Assembly (NCBI GenBank): GCA_002436415.1
Contig: DJMA01000008.1
Location: forward strand, 3,674-58,750
Direction: 5' to 3'
Origin: Bdellovibrionaceae bacterium UBA6502
Lineage (GTDB): Bacteria > Bdellovibrionota > Bdellovibrionia > Bdellovibrionales > UBA840
Length of the DNA: 55,077 bases
In this document: positions 36,439-44,429 of the stretch, in pieces
How the letters are laid out: the number at the start of each line of letters is the position of its first letter
Position numbering within the stretch: position 1 is the first letter of the stretch
Notes under the pieces: model-generated
The model's input: only the letters and a program-made list of their open reading frames with translations
What the model was told of the DNA's origin: nothing
Database searches by the model: none
Made by a program: the position numbers and the translations under genes

Positions 36439-36589
36439 AACACTTCCCTTAATTGCGAATGAAACTGACTAAGCTTCCAAATTCGCGAACTGACATTTAA
36501 GTCTATGAATTTTAAGCTGTAGTAATAGGAATTGTGTAGGTGCTTTCAAGGATCTATCTATTATTCATCCGCAATTTACGGGGATAGTT
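36439..36589. repeat. MITE-like element, copy D
   Basis: The left end contains CCCTTAATTGCGAATG and the right end (36567-36589) contains ATCCGCAATTTACGGGGAT, its imperfect complement. It lies 36 bases after the M49 gene. A gene remnant starts exactly at its right end. Confidence 0.7.
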
Positions 36590-36769
36590 GTTGAACATTT
36601 AAGTGAAATTATCAGGAGTTCAGAAGTAAGCCCCTTGCTCACGGATGGTGGATTCTTAGAGTTGATACCTTTAAAGGCTAATGCTGGTGATTTGATTTTT
36701 TTGGAAACCCTCCCTGTAATTCATGGAAACAACATTAGACTTTGGATAAGCTTATTTAAAGCTGAATAA
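36587..36769 (+). pseudogene. 3' remnant of a 2-oxoglutarate-oxygenase-like gene
   Basis: From 36587 an open frame gives about 60 residues of protein-like sequence ending in a stop at 36767-36769. It has no start codon, and the in-frame stop upstream (36506-36508) lies inside repeat copy D. The end resembles the C terminus of phytanoyl-CoA/Fe(II) 2-oxoglutarate oxygenases: KANAGDLIFLE, then IHG and an Arg about five residues later (R in NNIRLWI), where the last iron His and a cosubstrate Arg would be. Copy D abuts its 5' end and copy E its 3' end. The coding nature is fairly clear; the family is tentative. Confidence 0.5.
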
Positions 36770-36904
36770 AACTGTTCCACTTAGATTTAGATGATTTTTG
36801 GCTAGCATCCCCCATCTGCCCACGTTTCGTCTCGAGCTTCATGATTAAATACTTAGAATCTCAAAGCTCAAAGTGACTTTCACCCGCAATTATTGAGACC
36901 AGTT
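36769..36904. repeat. MITE-like element, copy E
   Basis: The left end is degenerate (ACTGTTCCACTTAGATTTAG). The right end is well kept (CGCAATTATTGAGACCAGTT). The interior matches copy F closely, sharing GGCTAGCAT and TGATTAAAT. It begins at the stop codon of the gene remnant. Confidence 0.65.
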
Positions 36905-36917
36905 GATGGCTAATTAA

Positions 36918-37068
36918 AGCTGAGCCACTTAATTACGAATGAGGTCCGGCTAGCATTGATAAGTATTGGTTTTCCCTATCAGCCCGTGTTTTGTCTCAAG
37001 TTTGATGATTAAATGCTTAGATTCTAAAGCTTTAAGTGGCTTTCACCCACAATTATATTGGCCAGTTA
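36918..37068. repeat. MITE-like element, copy F (tandem with E)
   Basis: It lies about 14 bases after copy E in the same orientation. Left end: GAGCCACTTAATTACGAATG. Right end: CCACAATTATATTGGCCAGT. Both E and F are followed by a GATGGCTAA/AATAGCTAA-like flank, suggesting a tandem duplication. The rest of the gap to 37326 is non-coding. Confidence 0.7.
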
Positions 37069-37326
37069 ATAGCTAAATCTTAAAACCACCAGATATAGAA
37101 AGCCCCCTAATTCATTTACTTATAATCGGCCTCACGTAGAGGATCTTATTGGATTAAGCTCAATTTGCATAGCTTGTGTGATCATTTCCTAATAAAACTG
37201 GCATATTGCATGATTCATGGCTGGCTCAGTGACGTTTTTTGCTGCCTTCTTATCTTTATTTTAAAAACTCAATTGGAAAAACCTATTTCAATATTTTGTA
37301 TTATAATAAGCTGAAGAGTCGCGGAG

Positions 37327-37980
37327 ATGAAATTGAAGTATGTTTTTAGTTTTCTAGTGTTTTTATCTTACAGCATGCCAATGCTGGCGCAGAGCTTTGG
37401 CGCGCCTATGTATTTGCCTGAAATGAAAATAGGTCACGCCGATTCAGTGGAAAGTCTCCATAAAAGTCTTGAGAAGTCTTTTCCTACAAGTTTAATTTTA
37501 ACAGATGAAAGAGCAAAAGATTATTTTGTATTGGGATTCTATAATGACCGAGTTTTCCTTTTTAAAAATCAAATGCAAATAGGGGAGCTTAATGGTTATC
37601 CATTAGAGCAAATTCAAGTACACATTGATTCCTTAGAGCAAAAATTGGCTGATATGGGCTTCTTAAGGCGCAATAGTGCTTTTTTTACCTATGGACTTGG
37701 AGCTTATTTACTAAATTCAATGATACTAATGAACCTTACGGATCTATCTTCATGGATAGCGGCGATTGTTGTAGGTGCTTTTGTTCAGCTTCATAAGAGT
37801 CCTGAGAGAAAAGCAAAGATTAAGTCCTTACTTAGCATCAAATACTCCCTAGAAGAGTTGAAAGGCTCGCCAACCGGACGTGTCTATACAGAAATGATAC
37901 CAGGTGTAGGTGAGGCTTTGAAAAGGATTCGCCTTCATCATCAAAGGCAGAAATATACTTGCTCTGCTAGTGCTAGTTAA
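37327..37980 (+). CDS. Exported or membrane protein of unknown function
   Basis: This 217-aa protein has a signal peptide (MKLKYVFSFLVFLSYSMPMLAQ). Two hydrophobic segments in the second half (about residues 117-135 and 139-155) probably form a membrane hairpin, with soluble parts on either side. GGAG is directly adjacent to the ATG, which is too close to be ideal. A TATAAT is at 37302-37307. No family is recognised. Confidence 0.55.
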   Translation: MKLKYVFSFLVFLSYSMPMLAQSFGAPMYLPEMKIGHADSVESLHKSLEKSFPTSLILTDERAKDYFVLGFYNDRVFLFKNQMQIGELNGYPLEQIQVHIDSLEQKLADMGFLRRNSAFFTYGLGAYLLNSMILMNLTDLSSWIAAIVVGAFVQLHKSPERKAKIKSLLSIKYSLEELKGSPTGRVYTEMIPGVGEALKRIRLHHQRQKYTCSASAS

Positions 37981-38192
37981 TAAACCCTGCCTCTGTAAGT
38001 TCATTCGCTAAAGCCCCAATGATAGCTTATAAAGTCGCCTTGTTTCAAAGCCATCAATTTTAAGCTTGCTAGCAGCAATTATTGTCGAAATTCTTACGTA
38101 GAATATTATATTTTTCCATTTTCCAATAAAAGCCTTGCTTTGCACCTCTTCCTATCATACAAAGTTTCGACCGGGATCTATAGACAATAAAA

Positions 38193-38245
38193 ATGCCCGG
38201 AAGCTAGTGAATTAGTGATCCCAAACTAAGGAAGCTTCCCCGCAT
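38193..38245. other. Long-loop inverted repeat in the gap before the S10 operon
   Basis: ATGCCCGGAAGCT (38193-38205) is the near-perfect inverse of AGCTTCCCCGCAT (38233-38245), 12 of 13 matching. No T-run follows, so it is not an obvious terminator. Apart from this and the promoter, the 37981-38534 gap shows nothing. Confidence 0.5.
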
Positions 38246-38399
38246 AATTTATTGGTTTGAAAATTGGATTTTTAATCAATTTTGTTTAGGTTTATTAGCC
38301 CCGCTTGAAAAGACAGAGACTGAGGTTTCTATCTTTTTTACACATGTTTGTAATTACTCATTAGCGAGTTTTATATATAGAAGAATTTTTATAAATGGA

Positions 38400-38429
38400 T
38401 TGACTGAAAGTGCATCAGTGATGCATACT
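38400..38429 (+). promoter_or_regulatory. Promoter of the S10-spc-alpha operon with internal palindrome
   Basis: TTGACT (38400-38405) and CATACT (38424-38429) are 18 bp apart, followed by a GC-rich discriminator (CGGCGC) typical of stringently controlled promoters. The spacer contains the perfect palindrome TGCATCA-G-TGATGCA (38411-38425). The transcript would have a ~100-base leader before rpsJ. Confidence 0.55.
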
Positions 38430-38534
38430 CGGCGCTTCGTGAGTTTTATAGGCATCTTTTTTAGCAAAATTTGTTGTTTTAAAAGAAAAGCGTTTATTAA
38501 TGTAAGTATTTATTTTTGTTGAGGAAATTGTTTT

Positions 38535-38852
38535 ATGCAAAGTCAAAAAATTAGAATCCGATTAAAAGCATTTGACTACAAATTATTGGATCAATCTACA
38601 CGTGAAATCGTGGATGCAGCTAGAAGAACTGGCGCTAGAATCGCAGGACCAATTCCTCTTCCGACGCGCATCAATAAATATACGGTTCTACGTTCTCCAC
38701 ACGTAGATAAAAAATCCCGAGAGCAGTTCGAGATTCGTACGCACAAGCGTATGTTAGATATTTTTGAGCCTACCCAACAAACGGTAGATCAGCTGATGAA
38801 GCTAGACCTGTCCGCAGGTGTCCACGTAGACATTAAGCTGTCAGCTATTTAA
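38535..38852 (+). CDS. rpsJ: 30S ribosomal protein S10
   Basis: S10 (105 aa) sits in the 30S head and, as NusE, in antitermination complexes. It has the standard IRIRLKAFDYKLLDQST start and GPIPLPTRI loop. It is the first gene of the operon. GAGG precedes its ATG. Confidence 0.98.
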   Translation: MQSQKIRIRLKAFDYKLLDQSTREIVDAARRTGARIAGPIPLPTRINKYTVLRSPHVDKKSREQFEIRTHKRMLDIFEPTQQTVDQLMKLDLSAGVHVDIKLSAI

Positions 38853-38863
38853 GGAGAATACAG

Positions 38864-39553
38864 GTGAGTGAAGAACAAGTAAACACAGAGGAGCAAGCGC
38901 CAGAAGTGAAAGCGGAAGACACAGGTCTTAAGCTTAGCGGTGTATTTGCTTACAAACTTGGGATGTCAACAGTATACGACGCTGATGCTGTGGCTATTCC
39001 TGTAACGGTTTTGAAATACGAGCCATGGTTCGTAAGCCAGATCAAAACTGTAGAAAAAGATGGTTATTCTGCTATCCAAATCGCTAGCGGAATCAAGAAA
39101 GCGAAGAATACTTTGAAGTCTGAAAAAGGACATTTCTCTAAAGCTGGTTTTGAGAATGGTGCAAAGTTTGTTCGTGAAATTCGTCAAGACATTCCTGAGG
39201 GAGTTGAGCTTGGTCAAAAAGTTGCTATTGATTCAGTGGCTGCTGGTGACAAAGTTCAGTTGACTTCAAAATCTAAAGGTCGTGGTTTCGCTGGTACAAT
39301 GAAACGTCACGATTTCGGTGGTGGTCCTGCTTCTCACGGTTCTGGTTTTAAAAGACGTCCGGGTTCAATCGGTAACAGAACTTGGCCAGGTCGTGTAATT
39401 AAAGGTAAGAGAATGGCTGGTCACTACGGTGATGAAAACATCACGGTTAAAAACGTAAACATCGTTGATGTGATTCCTGAAGAGAACGTGATCCTTGTAA
39501 AAGGGCCTGTTCCGGGTGGAAGAAACAACCTAGTGAAATTAATGAAGGTGTAA
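38864..39553 (+). CDS. rplC: 50S ribosomal protein L3 with acidic N-terminal extension
   Basis: L3 (229 aa) organises the peptidyl-transferase region. The core begins at FAYKLGMSTVY and includes the long loop with KGRGFAGTMKRHDF and GSIGNRTWPGRV. About 24 residues rich in Glu precede it (MSEEQVNTEEQ...). The GTG at 38864 has a good AAGGAG and there is no other suitable start before the core, so the extension appears real. Confidence 0.96.
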   Translation: MSEEQVNTEEQAPEVKAEDTGLKLSGVFAYKLGMSTVYDADAVAIPVTVLKYEPWFVSQIKTVEKDGYSAIQIASGIKKAKNTLKSEKGHFSKAGFENGAKFVREIRQDIPEGVELGQKVAIDSVAAGDKVQLTSKSKGRGFAGTMKRHDFGGGPASHGSGFKRRPGSIGNRTWPGRVIKGKRMAGHYGDENITVKNVNIVDVIPEENVILVKGPVPGGRNNLVKLMKV

Positions 39554-39554
39554 G

Positions 39555-40178
39555 ATGGCTAAGGTTGCAGTATTAAATTGGAATAAAGAAAAAGTTGGTG
39601 ATGTTGAGCTTCTAGATGAAGTTTATGCAAAGCCTGTTCGTAAAGACATCCTACAAACAGTTGTAAAATGGCAGTTGGCTTGTCGTCGTGCTGGTACTCA
39701 CTCTACAAAGACTAAAGGTCTTGTGAGTGGTGGTGGTAAAAAGCCTTTCCGTCAAAAAGGTACTGGTAATGCTCGTCAGGGTTCTACTAGATCTCCTTTA
39801 AATCCAGGTGGTGGTATCATTTTTGGGCCAACTCCAAGAGATTACAGTTACAACTTGCCACGTAAAGTGAGACAAGCTGGTTTAAAAACAGCTCTTTCTT
39901 ACTTGTTGGCTAACGATAAATTGTTTGTAGTTGATAGTATGGATGCTTCTGGGAAAACTAAAGAGTTGGCTTCTAAGCTTTCTACTTTCGGTTTAAACAA
40001 AGCGGTGATTGTTGGAAGTAAAAAAGATGAGATGATGGGTCGTGCGGCTCGTAACCTTAAGTCTTTCCGTTTCCTTCAGTCTGAAGGTATTAACGTATAC
40101 GATCTTCTTAAGTATGACGCGGCTATCATTAGCCAAGAAACACTTAGCGAGATCAATGCAAAGTGCGGGGTGAATTAA
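39555..40178 (+). CDS. rplD: 50S ribosomal protein L4
   Basis: L4 (207 aa) lines the exit tunnel and in E. coli represses the S10 operon. The tunnel loop GGGKKPFRQKGTGNARQGSTRSP is intact, allowing for the usual variants. It starts one base after the rplC stop. Confidence 0.97.
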   Translation: MAKVAVLNWNKEKVGDVELLDEVYAKPVRKDILQTVVKWQLACRRAGTHSTKTKGLVSGGGKKPFRQKGTGNARQGSTRSPLNPGGGIIFGPTPRDYSYNLPRKVRQAGLKTALSYLLANDKLFVVDSMDASGKTKELASKLSTFGLNKAVIVGSKKDEMMGRAARNLKSFRFLQSEGINVYDLLKYDAAIISQETLSEINAKCGVN

Positions 40179-40179
40179 T

Positions 40180-40458
40180 ATGTGGTCTGTAGTTAAGAAA
40201 CCTTTAGTAACTGAGAAAAACACAATTCATTCTGCTGCTGGTGTATATGCTTTTGAAGTAGATCGTAAGGCAACAAAAACAGATATCAAAGATGCGATTG
40301 AAAAGTCTTTTGACGTTAAAGTTGACTCTGTTAAGACAATGGTTTGTCGTGGCAAAGTTAAGCGTGTTGGAAGAAACTTCAGTAAAGTTCGTTACTGGAA
40401 AAAAGCTCTTGTTAAGCTTCAACCAGGTGAGAGCATCGCGATTTTTGAGGGAGCGTAA
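40180..40458 (+). CDS. rplW: 50S ribosomal protein L23
   Basis: L23 (92 aa) lies at the tunnel exit and is the docking site for trigger factor and SRP. The PLVTEKNT start and VDRKATKTDIKDAIEKSFDVKV core are typical. It begins one base after the rplD stop. Confidence 0.97.
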   Translation: MWSVVKKPLVTEKNTIHSAAGVYAFEVDRKATKTDIKDAIEKSFDVKVDSVKTMVCRGKVKRVGRNFSKVRYWKKALVKLQPGESIAIFEGA

Positions 40459-40463
40459 TAGTC

Positions 40464-41291
40464 ATGGGTATTAAAACATATAAACCGACATCTCCTAGTA
40501 GAAGAAATATGACGAGTAACGATTTCGCAGAAATTACGAAGTCAACTCCGGAAAAATCTTTATTAGTTAGTTTAAATAAGACTGGCGCGAGAAACAACCA
40601 CGGTCGCATTACTGTTCGTCACCAAGGTGGTGGTCATAAGCGTAAATATCGTGTTATTGACTTCAAGCGTTTGACTTTAGATATTCCTGCAAAAGTAGTA
40701 GCTATTGAGTATGATCCAAACCGTTCTGCGAATATCGCTCTATTAACTTATGCAAATGGTCTTAAGACTTATATCATTGCTCCTCTTGGTCTAACTGTTG
40801 GCGATACTGTAATCGCGAGCGATAGTGCAGATATCAAACCTGGTAACTGTCTTCCGCTTAACAGCATTCCGACTGGTACAATTATTCATAACGTAGAAAT
40901 TAACCCTGGTGCTGGAGCTGTTTTGGCTCGTGGAGCAGGTGTATCGGCTACTCTGGTTTCTAAAGAAGGTAAATACTGTCAAGTACGTCTTCCTTCTGGT
41001 GAAGTTCGCTATGTTCTTTCAAACTGTCGTGCAACAATCGGTCAGGTTGGAAATACTAGTCATGAAAACCAAAAAATTGGTAAAGCTGGTAGAAAACGTT
41101 GGATGGGTGTTCGTCCTACTGTTCGTGGTATGGCAATGAACCCTGTTGATCACCCAATGGGTGGTGGTGAAGGTCGTGGTAAGGGTAACCATCCTACGAC
41201 TCCTTGGGGTAAACCTTGTAAAGGTTATAAAACTAGAAACAACAAGCGTACTGATAAAATGATCGTTCGCAGACGTAAAGGTAAGAAGTAG
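40464..41291 (+). CDS. rplB: 50S ribosomal protein L2
   Basis: L2 (275 aa) is essential for subunit association and the peptidyl-transferase centre. It carries the near-invariant GVRPTVRGMAMNPVDHPMGG with the key His in DHP, and NNHGRITVRHQGGGHKR earlier. It is five bases downstream of rplW. Confidence 0.98.
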   Translation: MGIKTYKPTSPSRRNMTSNDFAEITKSTPEKSLLVSLNKTGARNNHGRITVRHQGGGHKRKYRVIDFKRLTLDIPAKVVAIEYDPNRSANIALLTYANGLKTYIIAPLGLTVGDTVIASDSADIKPGNCLPLNSIPTGTIIHNVEINPGAGAVLARGAGVSATLVSKEGKYCQVRLPSGEVRYVLSNCRATIGQVGNTSHENQKIGKAGRKRWMGVRPTVRGMAMNPVDHPMGGGEGRGKGNHPTTPWGKPCKGYKTRNNKRTDKMIVRRRKGKK

Positions 41292-41300
41292 AGGTAATCA

Positions 41301-41573
41301 ATGGCTAGATCTTTAAAAAAGGGTCCGTTTGTAGACGACCATTTAGCAAAAAAGATATTCGCTGCTAAAGAGGCTGGTGATAACAAAGTTATCAAAACTT
41401 GGTCTCGTCGTTCTGTGATTTTCCCGGACGCAGTTGGATTGACTGTAGCAGTACACAACGGAAAGAAATTTGTTCCTGTATATGTAACTGAAAACATGAT
41501 TGGACATAAGTTTGGTGAGTTCGCTCCAACAAGAACTTATTACGGTCACGGTGACAAGAAGAAGAAGAAATAA
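41301..41573 (+). CDS. rpsS: 30S ribosomal protein S19
   Basis: S19 (90 aa) contacts the subunit bridge in the 30S head. It begins MARSLKKGPFVDDHL and contains TWSRRS and GHKFGEFAPTR. The C-terminal Lys run is usual. Confidence 0.98.
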   Translation: MARSLKKGPFVDDHLAKKIFAAKEAGDNKVIKTWSRRSVIFPDAVGLTVAVHNGKKFVPVYVTENMIGHKFGEFAPTRTYYGHGDKKKKK

Positions 41574-41583
41574 GGATTAAACG

Positions 41584-41916
41584 ATGGAAGTAAAAGCGAG
41601 TTTAAAATACGCAAGAGTTGGAGCACAAAAAGCTCGTCAAGTTGCAGACTTGGTGAGAGGCAAAAACGTTGATGAAGCTCTAAGAATCCTTACTGTTACT
41701 AACAGAAAGACTTCTTTTTTAGTTAAAAAGCTTCTTGAGTCAGCGGTTGCTAATGCAGACCAAAAGAAAACAATCGATATCGATCGTTTGTTTGTTAAAT
41801 TTATCACAGTGGATCAGGGGCCTTTGCTTAAGCGCTACAAGCCAAGAGCACAAGGGCGAGCTACTCCATTTAACAAAAAAACTAGTCACATCAACTTAGT
41901 TTTGGACGAGAGGTAA
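41584..41916 (+). CDS. rplV: 50S ribosomal protein L22
   Basis: L22 (110 aa) extends a beta-hairpin into the exit tunnel. ARVGAQKARQVADLVRGK and the hairpin PRAQGRATPFNKKTSHI are present. Confidence 0.98.
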   Translation: MEVKASLKYARVGAQKARQVADLVRGKNVDEALRILTVTNRKTSFLVKKLLESAVANADQKKTIDIDRLFVKFITVDQGPLLKRYKPRAQGRATPFNKKTSHINLVLDER

Positions 41917-41920
41917 GATC

Positions 41921-42586
41921 GTGGGACAGAAAGTAAATCCAATTGGACTTAGAGTAGGAATTAATAAAACTTGGGCCTCTCGCTGGTTTGCCAAAGGTCC
42001 TCAGTATGCAAAATTTCTTCATGAAGATTTCAAATTACGTGAATTCGTAGAGAAGAAGTTGAAGCACGCTGGTGTTGCCGCAGTTGAAATTGAGCGCTCT
42101 GACGATAAAAAAGTTAAAATTATTATTAACACTGCTAGACCAGGTGTTGTTATCGGTAAAAAAGGTGCTGGTATCGATGCTTTGAAAGCGGATGTTCAAA
42201 AAATTACTGGTAGTGAAGTTTTCATCAATATTCAAGAGGTTAGAAAGCCAGATGCTTATGCTTCTTTGGTTGCGCAAAACATCGCTTCTCAGCTTGAGCG
42301 TCGTATGTCTTGGAGACGAGTTCTTAAAAAATCTCTTCAGTCTTCACTTCGTGCTGGTGTTCAAGGTATTAAAGTTCAAGTAAGTGGACGTTTAGATGGT
42401 GCTGAGATCGCTCGTTCTGAATGGTACACTGAGAAATCAGTTCCTCTTCACACTCTTCGTGCTGATATCGATTACGGTACAGCTGAAGCAGCAACTACTT
42501 ACGGAATTATTGGAATCAAAGTTTGGATCTACAAAGGTGACTTGGTAGCTAAACAAGATTTGAGAGAGGAGGGCCCTCGTGCTTAG
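41921..42586 (+). CDS. rpsC: 30S ribosomal protein S3
   Basis: S3 (221 aa) has a KH domain with the GKKGAGI loop and forms part of the mRNA entry helicase. It begins GQKVNPIGLRVGI after a GTG start codon. Its last eight bases overlap rplP. Confidence 0.97.
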   Translation: MGQKVNPIGLRVGINKTWASRWFAKGPQYAKFLHEDFKLREFVEKKLKHAGVAAVEIERSDDKKVKIIINTARPGVVIGKKGAGIDALKADVQKITGSEVFINIQEVRKPDAYASLVAQNIASQLERRMSWRRVLKKSLQSSLRAGVQGIKVQVSGRLDGAEIARSEWYTEKSVPLHTLRADIDYGTAEAATTYGIIGIKVWIYKGDLVAKQDLREEGPRA

Positions 42587-42986
42587 TCCTAAAAGAGTAA
42601 AATGGAGAAAGCCGTTTAAGTTGAACCGTAAAGGTTTCGCTTATCGTGGAAGTGACGTAAGTTTTGGTGAGTACGCTCTTCAAGCTACAACAAACGGATG
42701 GATTACATCTCGTCAGATTGAAGCTTCTCGTATTGCCATTAACCGTTATATCAAACGTGGTGGTAAAGTTTGGATTCGTATTTTTCCAGACCGTTCTATC
42801 ACTAAAAAGCCTGCTGAGACTCGTATGGGTAAAGGTAAAGGTTCGCCAGAATATTGGGTATCTATTATCAAGCCAGGAAGAGTATTGTTTGAAATTGAAG
42901 GTGTTAGCCGTGAAGTTGCAAAAGAAGCTCTTCGTCTTGCAAGTCACAAGCTACCTGTAAAAACTCGTTTCTTGGAAAAGGAGTAA
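42579..42986 (+). CDS. rplP: 50S ribosomal protein L16
   Basis: L16 (135 aa) helps position aminoacyl-tRNA. It has the MLSPKRVKWRK start (here from GTG), GKGKGSPEYWV and the usual C terminus. It overlaps rpsC by eight bases. Confidence 0.97.
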   Translation: MLSPKRVKWRKPFKLNRKGFAYRGSDVSFGEYALQATTNGWITSRQIEASRIAINRYIKRGGKVWIRIFPDRSITKKPAETRMGKGKGSPEYWVSIIKPGRVLFEIEGVSREVAKEALRLASHKLPVKTRFLEKE

Positions 42987-42989
42987 GAC

Positions 42990-43184
42990 ATGAAATTTGA
43001 AGATGTTTCTGGATTGTCTGTAGATGAACTTAAGAAAAAAGATGTCGAGCTTCGTAGAAATCTTTTTGAAATGAAAATGAAAAACTCTTTGGGTCAATTA
43101 GCTAACCCATTAGAGATTCGCTTCACTAGAAGAGATATCGCGAGAGTAAAAACAGCTATCAGCCAAAAAACGGCGAAACAATAG
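42990..43184 (+). CDS. rpmC: 50S ribosomal protein L29
   Basis: L29 (64 aa) is a two-helix protein near the tunnel exit. LSVDELKKKDVELRRNLFEMKM and RRDIARVKTAI are typical. AAGGAG precedes its start. Confidence 0.96.
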   Translation: MKFEDVSGLSVDELKKKDVELRRNLFEMKMKNSLGQLANPLEIRFTRRDIARVKTAISQKTAKQ

Positions 43185-43195
43185 AGGATTGAAAG

Positions 43196-43465
43196 ATGGC
43201 TACTAATGAAAGAGGAAAACCGAATCAGGTAACAGGTGTTGTAGTAAGCGACAAAATGGATAAAACCATCGCTGTTAAAGTTTCTCGTATGGTGAAGCAC
43301 AAGCGTTACGGTAAATACATTCGTCGTAGTACTGTTTTTAAAGCGCACGATGAGCAGAATTCTGCAAAAGCGGGCGATAAAGTTTTAATCACTGAATCTC
43401 GTCCTTTGAGCAAAACCAAGTCTTGGAAATTGTCTCAAGTGATTGAGAAGGCGAAAGTACTTTAG
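43196..43465 (+). CDS. rpsQ: 30S ribosomal protein S17
   Basis: S17 (89 aa) is an early 16S-binding protein. GVVVSDKMDKTIAVKVSR and GDKVLITESRPLSKTKSW are characteristic. Confidence 0.97.
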   Translation: MATNERGKPNQVTGVVVSDKMDKTIAVKVSRMVKHKRYGKYIRRSTVFKAHDEQNSAKAGDKVLITESRPLSKTKSWKLSQVIEKAKVL

Positions 43466-43475
43466 GAGATATCAA

Positions 43476-43844
43476 ATGATTCAAATGCAAACGAAATTAA
43501 AAGTTGCTGATAACTCCGGAGCGAAACTAGTTCAATGTATCAAGGTTCTTGGTGGATCTAAGCGTAGAACAGCTTCTGTAGGTGACATTATCGTAGTTTC
43601 TATTAAAGAAGCTCTTCCAAACTCTAAAGTAAAGAAGGGTGATGTTGCAAAAGCTGTGATCGTGAGAACTACACAAAAAGTTCGTCGTCCAGATGGAAGT
43701 TACATTCGCTTTGACGAAAACTCTGCAGTTTTGGTTAAAGGTGATAAAGAGCCAGTTGGAACACGTATTTTTGGACCAGTTGCGCGTGAATTAAGAGCGA
43801 AAAGTTTTACAAAAATCATTTCCCTAGCACCGGAAGTTCTTTAA
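43476..43844 (+). CDS. rplN: 50S ribosomal protein L14
   Basis: L14 (122 aa) contacts the 30S subunit. It begins MIQMQTKLKVADNSGAK at 43476, behind AGGAG. A longer in-frame start inside rpsQ is rejected. Only 26 bases follow before rplE, so the usual rplX (L24) gene is not here. Confidence 0.97.
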   Translation: MIQMQTKLKVADNSGAKLVQCIKVLGGSKRRTASVGDIIVVSIKEALPNSKVKKGDVAKAVIVRTTQKVRRPDGSYIRFDENSAVLVKGDKEPVGTRIFGPVARELRAKSFTKIISLAPEVL

Positions 43845-43870
43845 TTAGAACGTTTATTAAGAGGTAGATA

Positions 43871-44416
43871 GTGAACCGTTTAGAGAAAAAATATAAAGAA
43901 GATGTGATTCCTAGCCTAATGAAAGAATTAGGAATTGAGAATCCAATGAAGTTACCAAAACTAGAGAAAATCACAGTAAATATTTGCTGTGGTCGCGAGG
44001 CTACCGCGAACTCTAAAGTTGTTAACACTGCGGTTGAAGAATTAGCCACGATTTCAGGTCAAAAGCCAGTAATCACTCGTGCTAAAAAAGCAATCGCCAA
44101 CTTCAAATTACGTGAAGGTATGCCGCTTGGTTGTGCTGTTACTCTTAGACAAGAGCGCATGTGGGCTTTCTTAGATCGTCTGATCAACGTAGGTATGCCT
44201 CGAGTTAGAGACTTTAAAGGAGTTTCTCCTAAAGGTTTCGATGGACGTGGAAACTACAATATGGGTCTTAAAGAGCAAATTGTTTTTCCTGAGATTAACT
44301 ATGACAAAGTAGATAAGCTTCGTGGTATGAATATTACTATTTGTACTAGTGCTGAAACTGATGAGCAAAGTCGCGCTTTGTTAACTGGACTTGGTTTCCC
44401 ATTCCGTAAAAACTAG
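43871..44416 (+). CDS. rplE: 50S ribosomal protein L5
   Basis: L5 (181 aa) binds 5S rRNA. It has a GTG start, AKKAIANFKLREGMPLG and VSPKGFDGRGNYNMGLKEQ. Only 13 bases separate it from rpsH, so rpsN (S14) is missing from its normal place. Confidence 0.97.
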   Translation: MNRLEKKYKEDVIPSLMKELGIENPMKLPKLEKITVNICCGREATANSKVVNTAVEELATISGQKPVITRAKKAIANFKLREGMPLGCAVTLRQERMWAFLDRLINVGMPRVRDFKGVSPKGFDGRGNYNMGLKEQIVFPEINYDKVDKLRGMNITICTSAETDEQSRALLTGLGFPFRKN

Positions 44417-44429
44417 AGGATAAAAGAAA

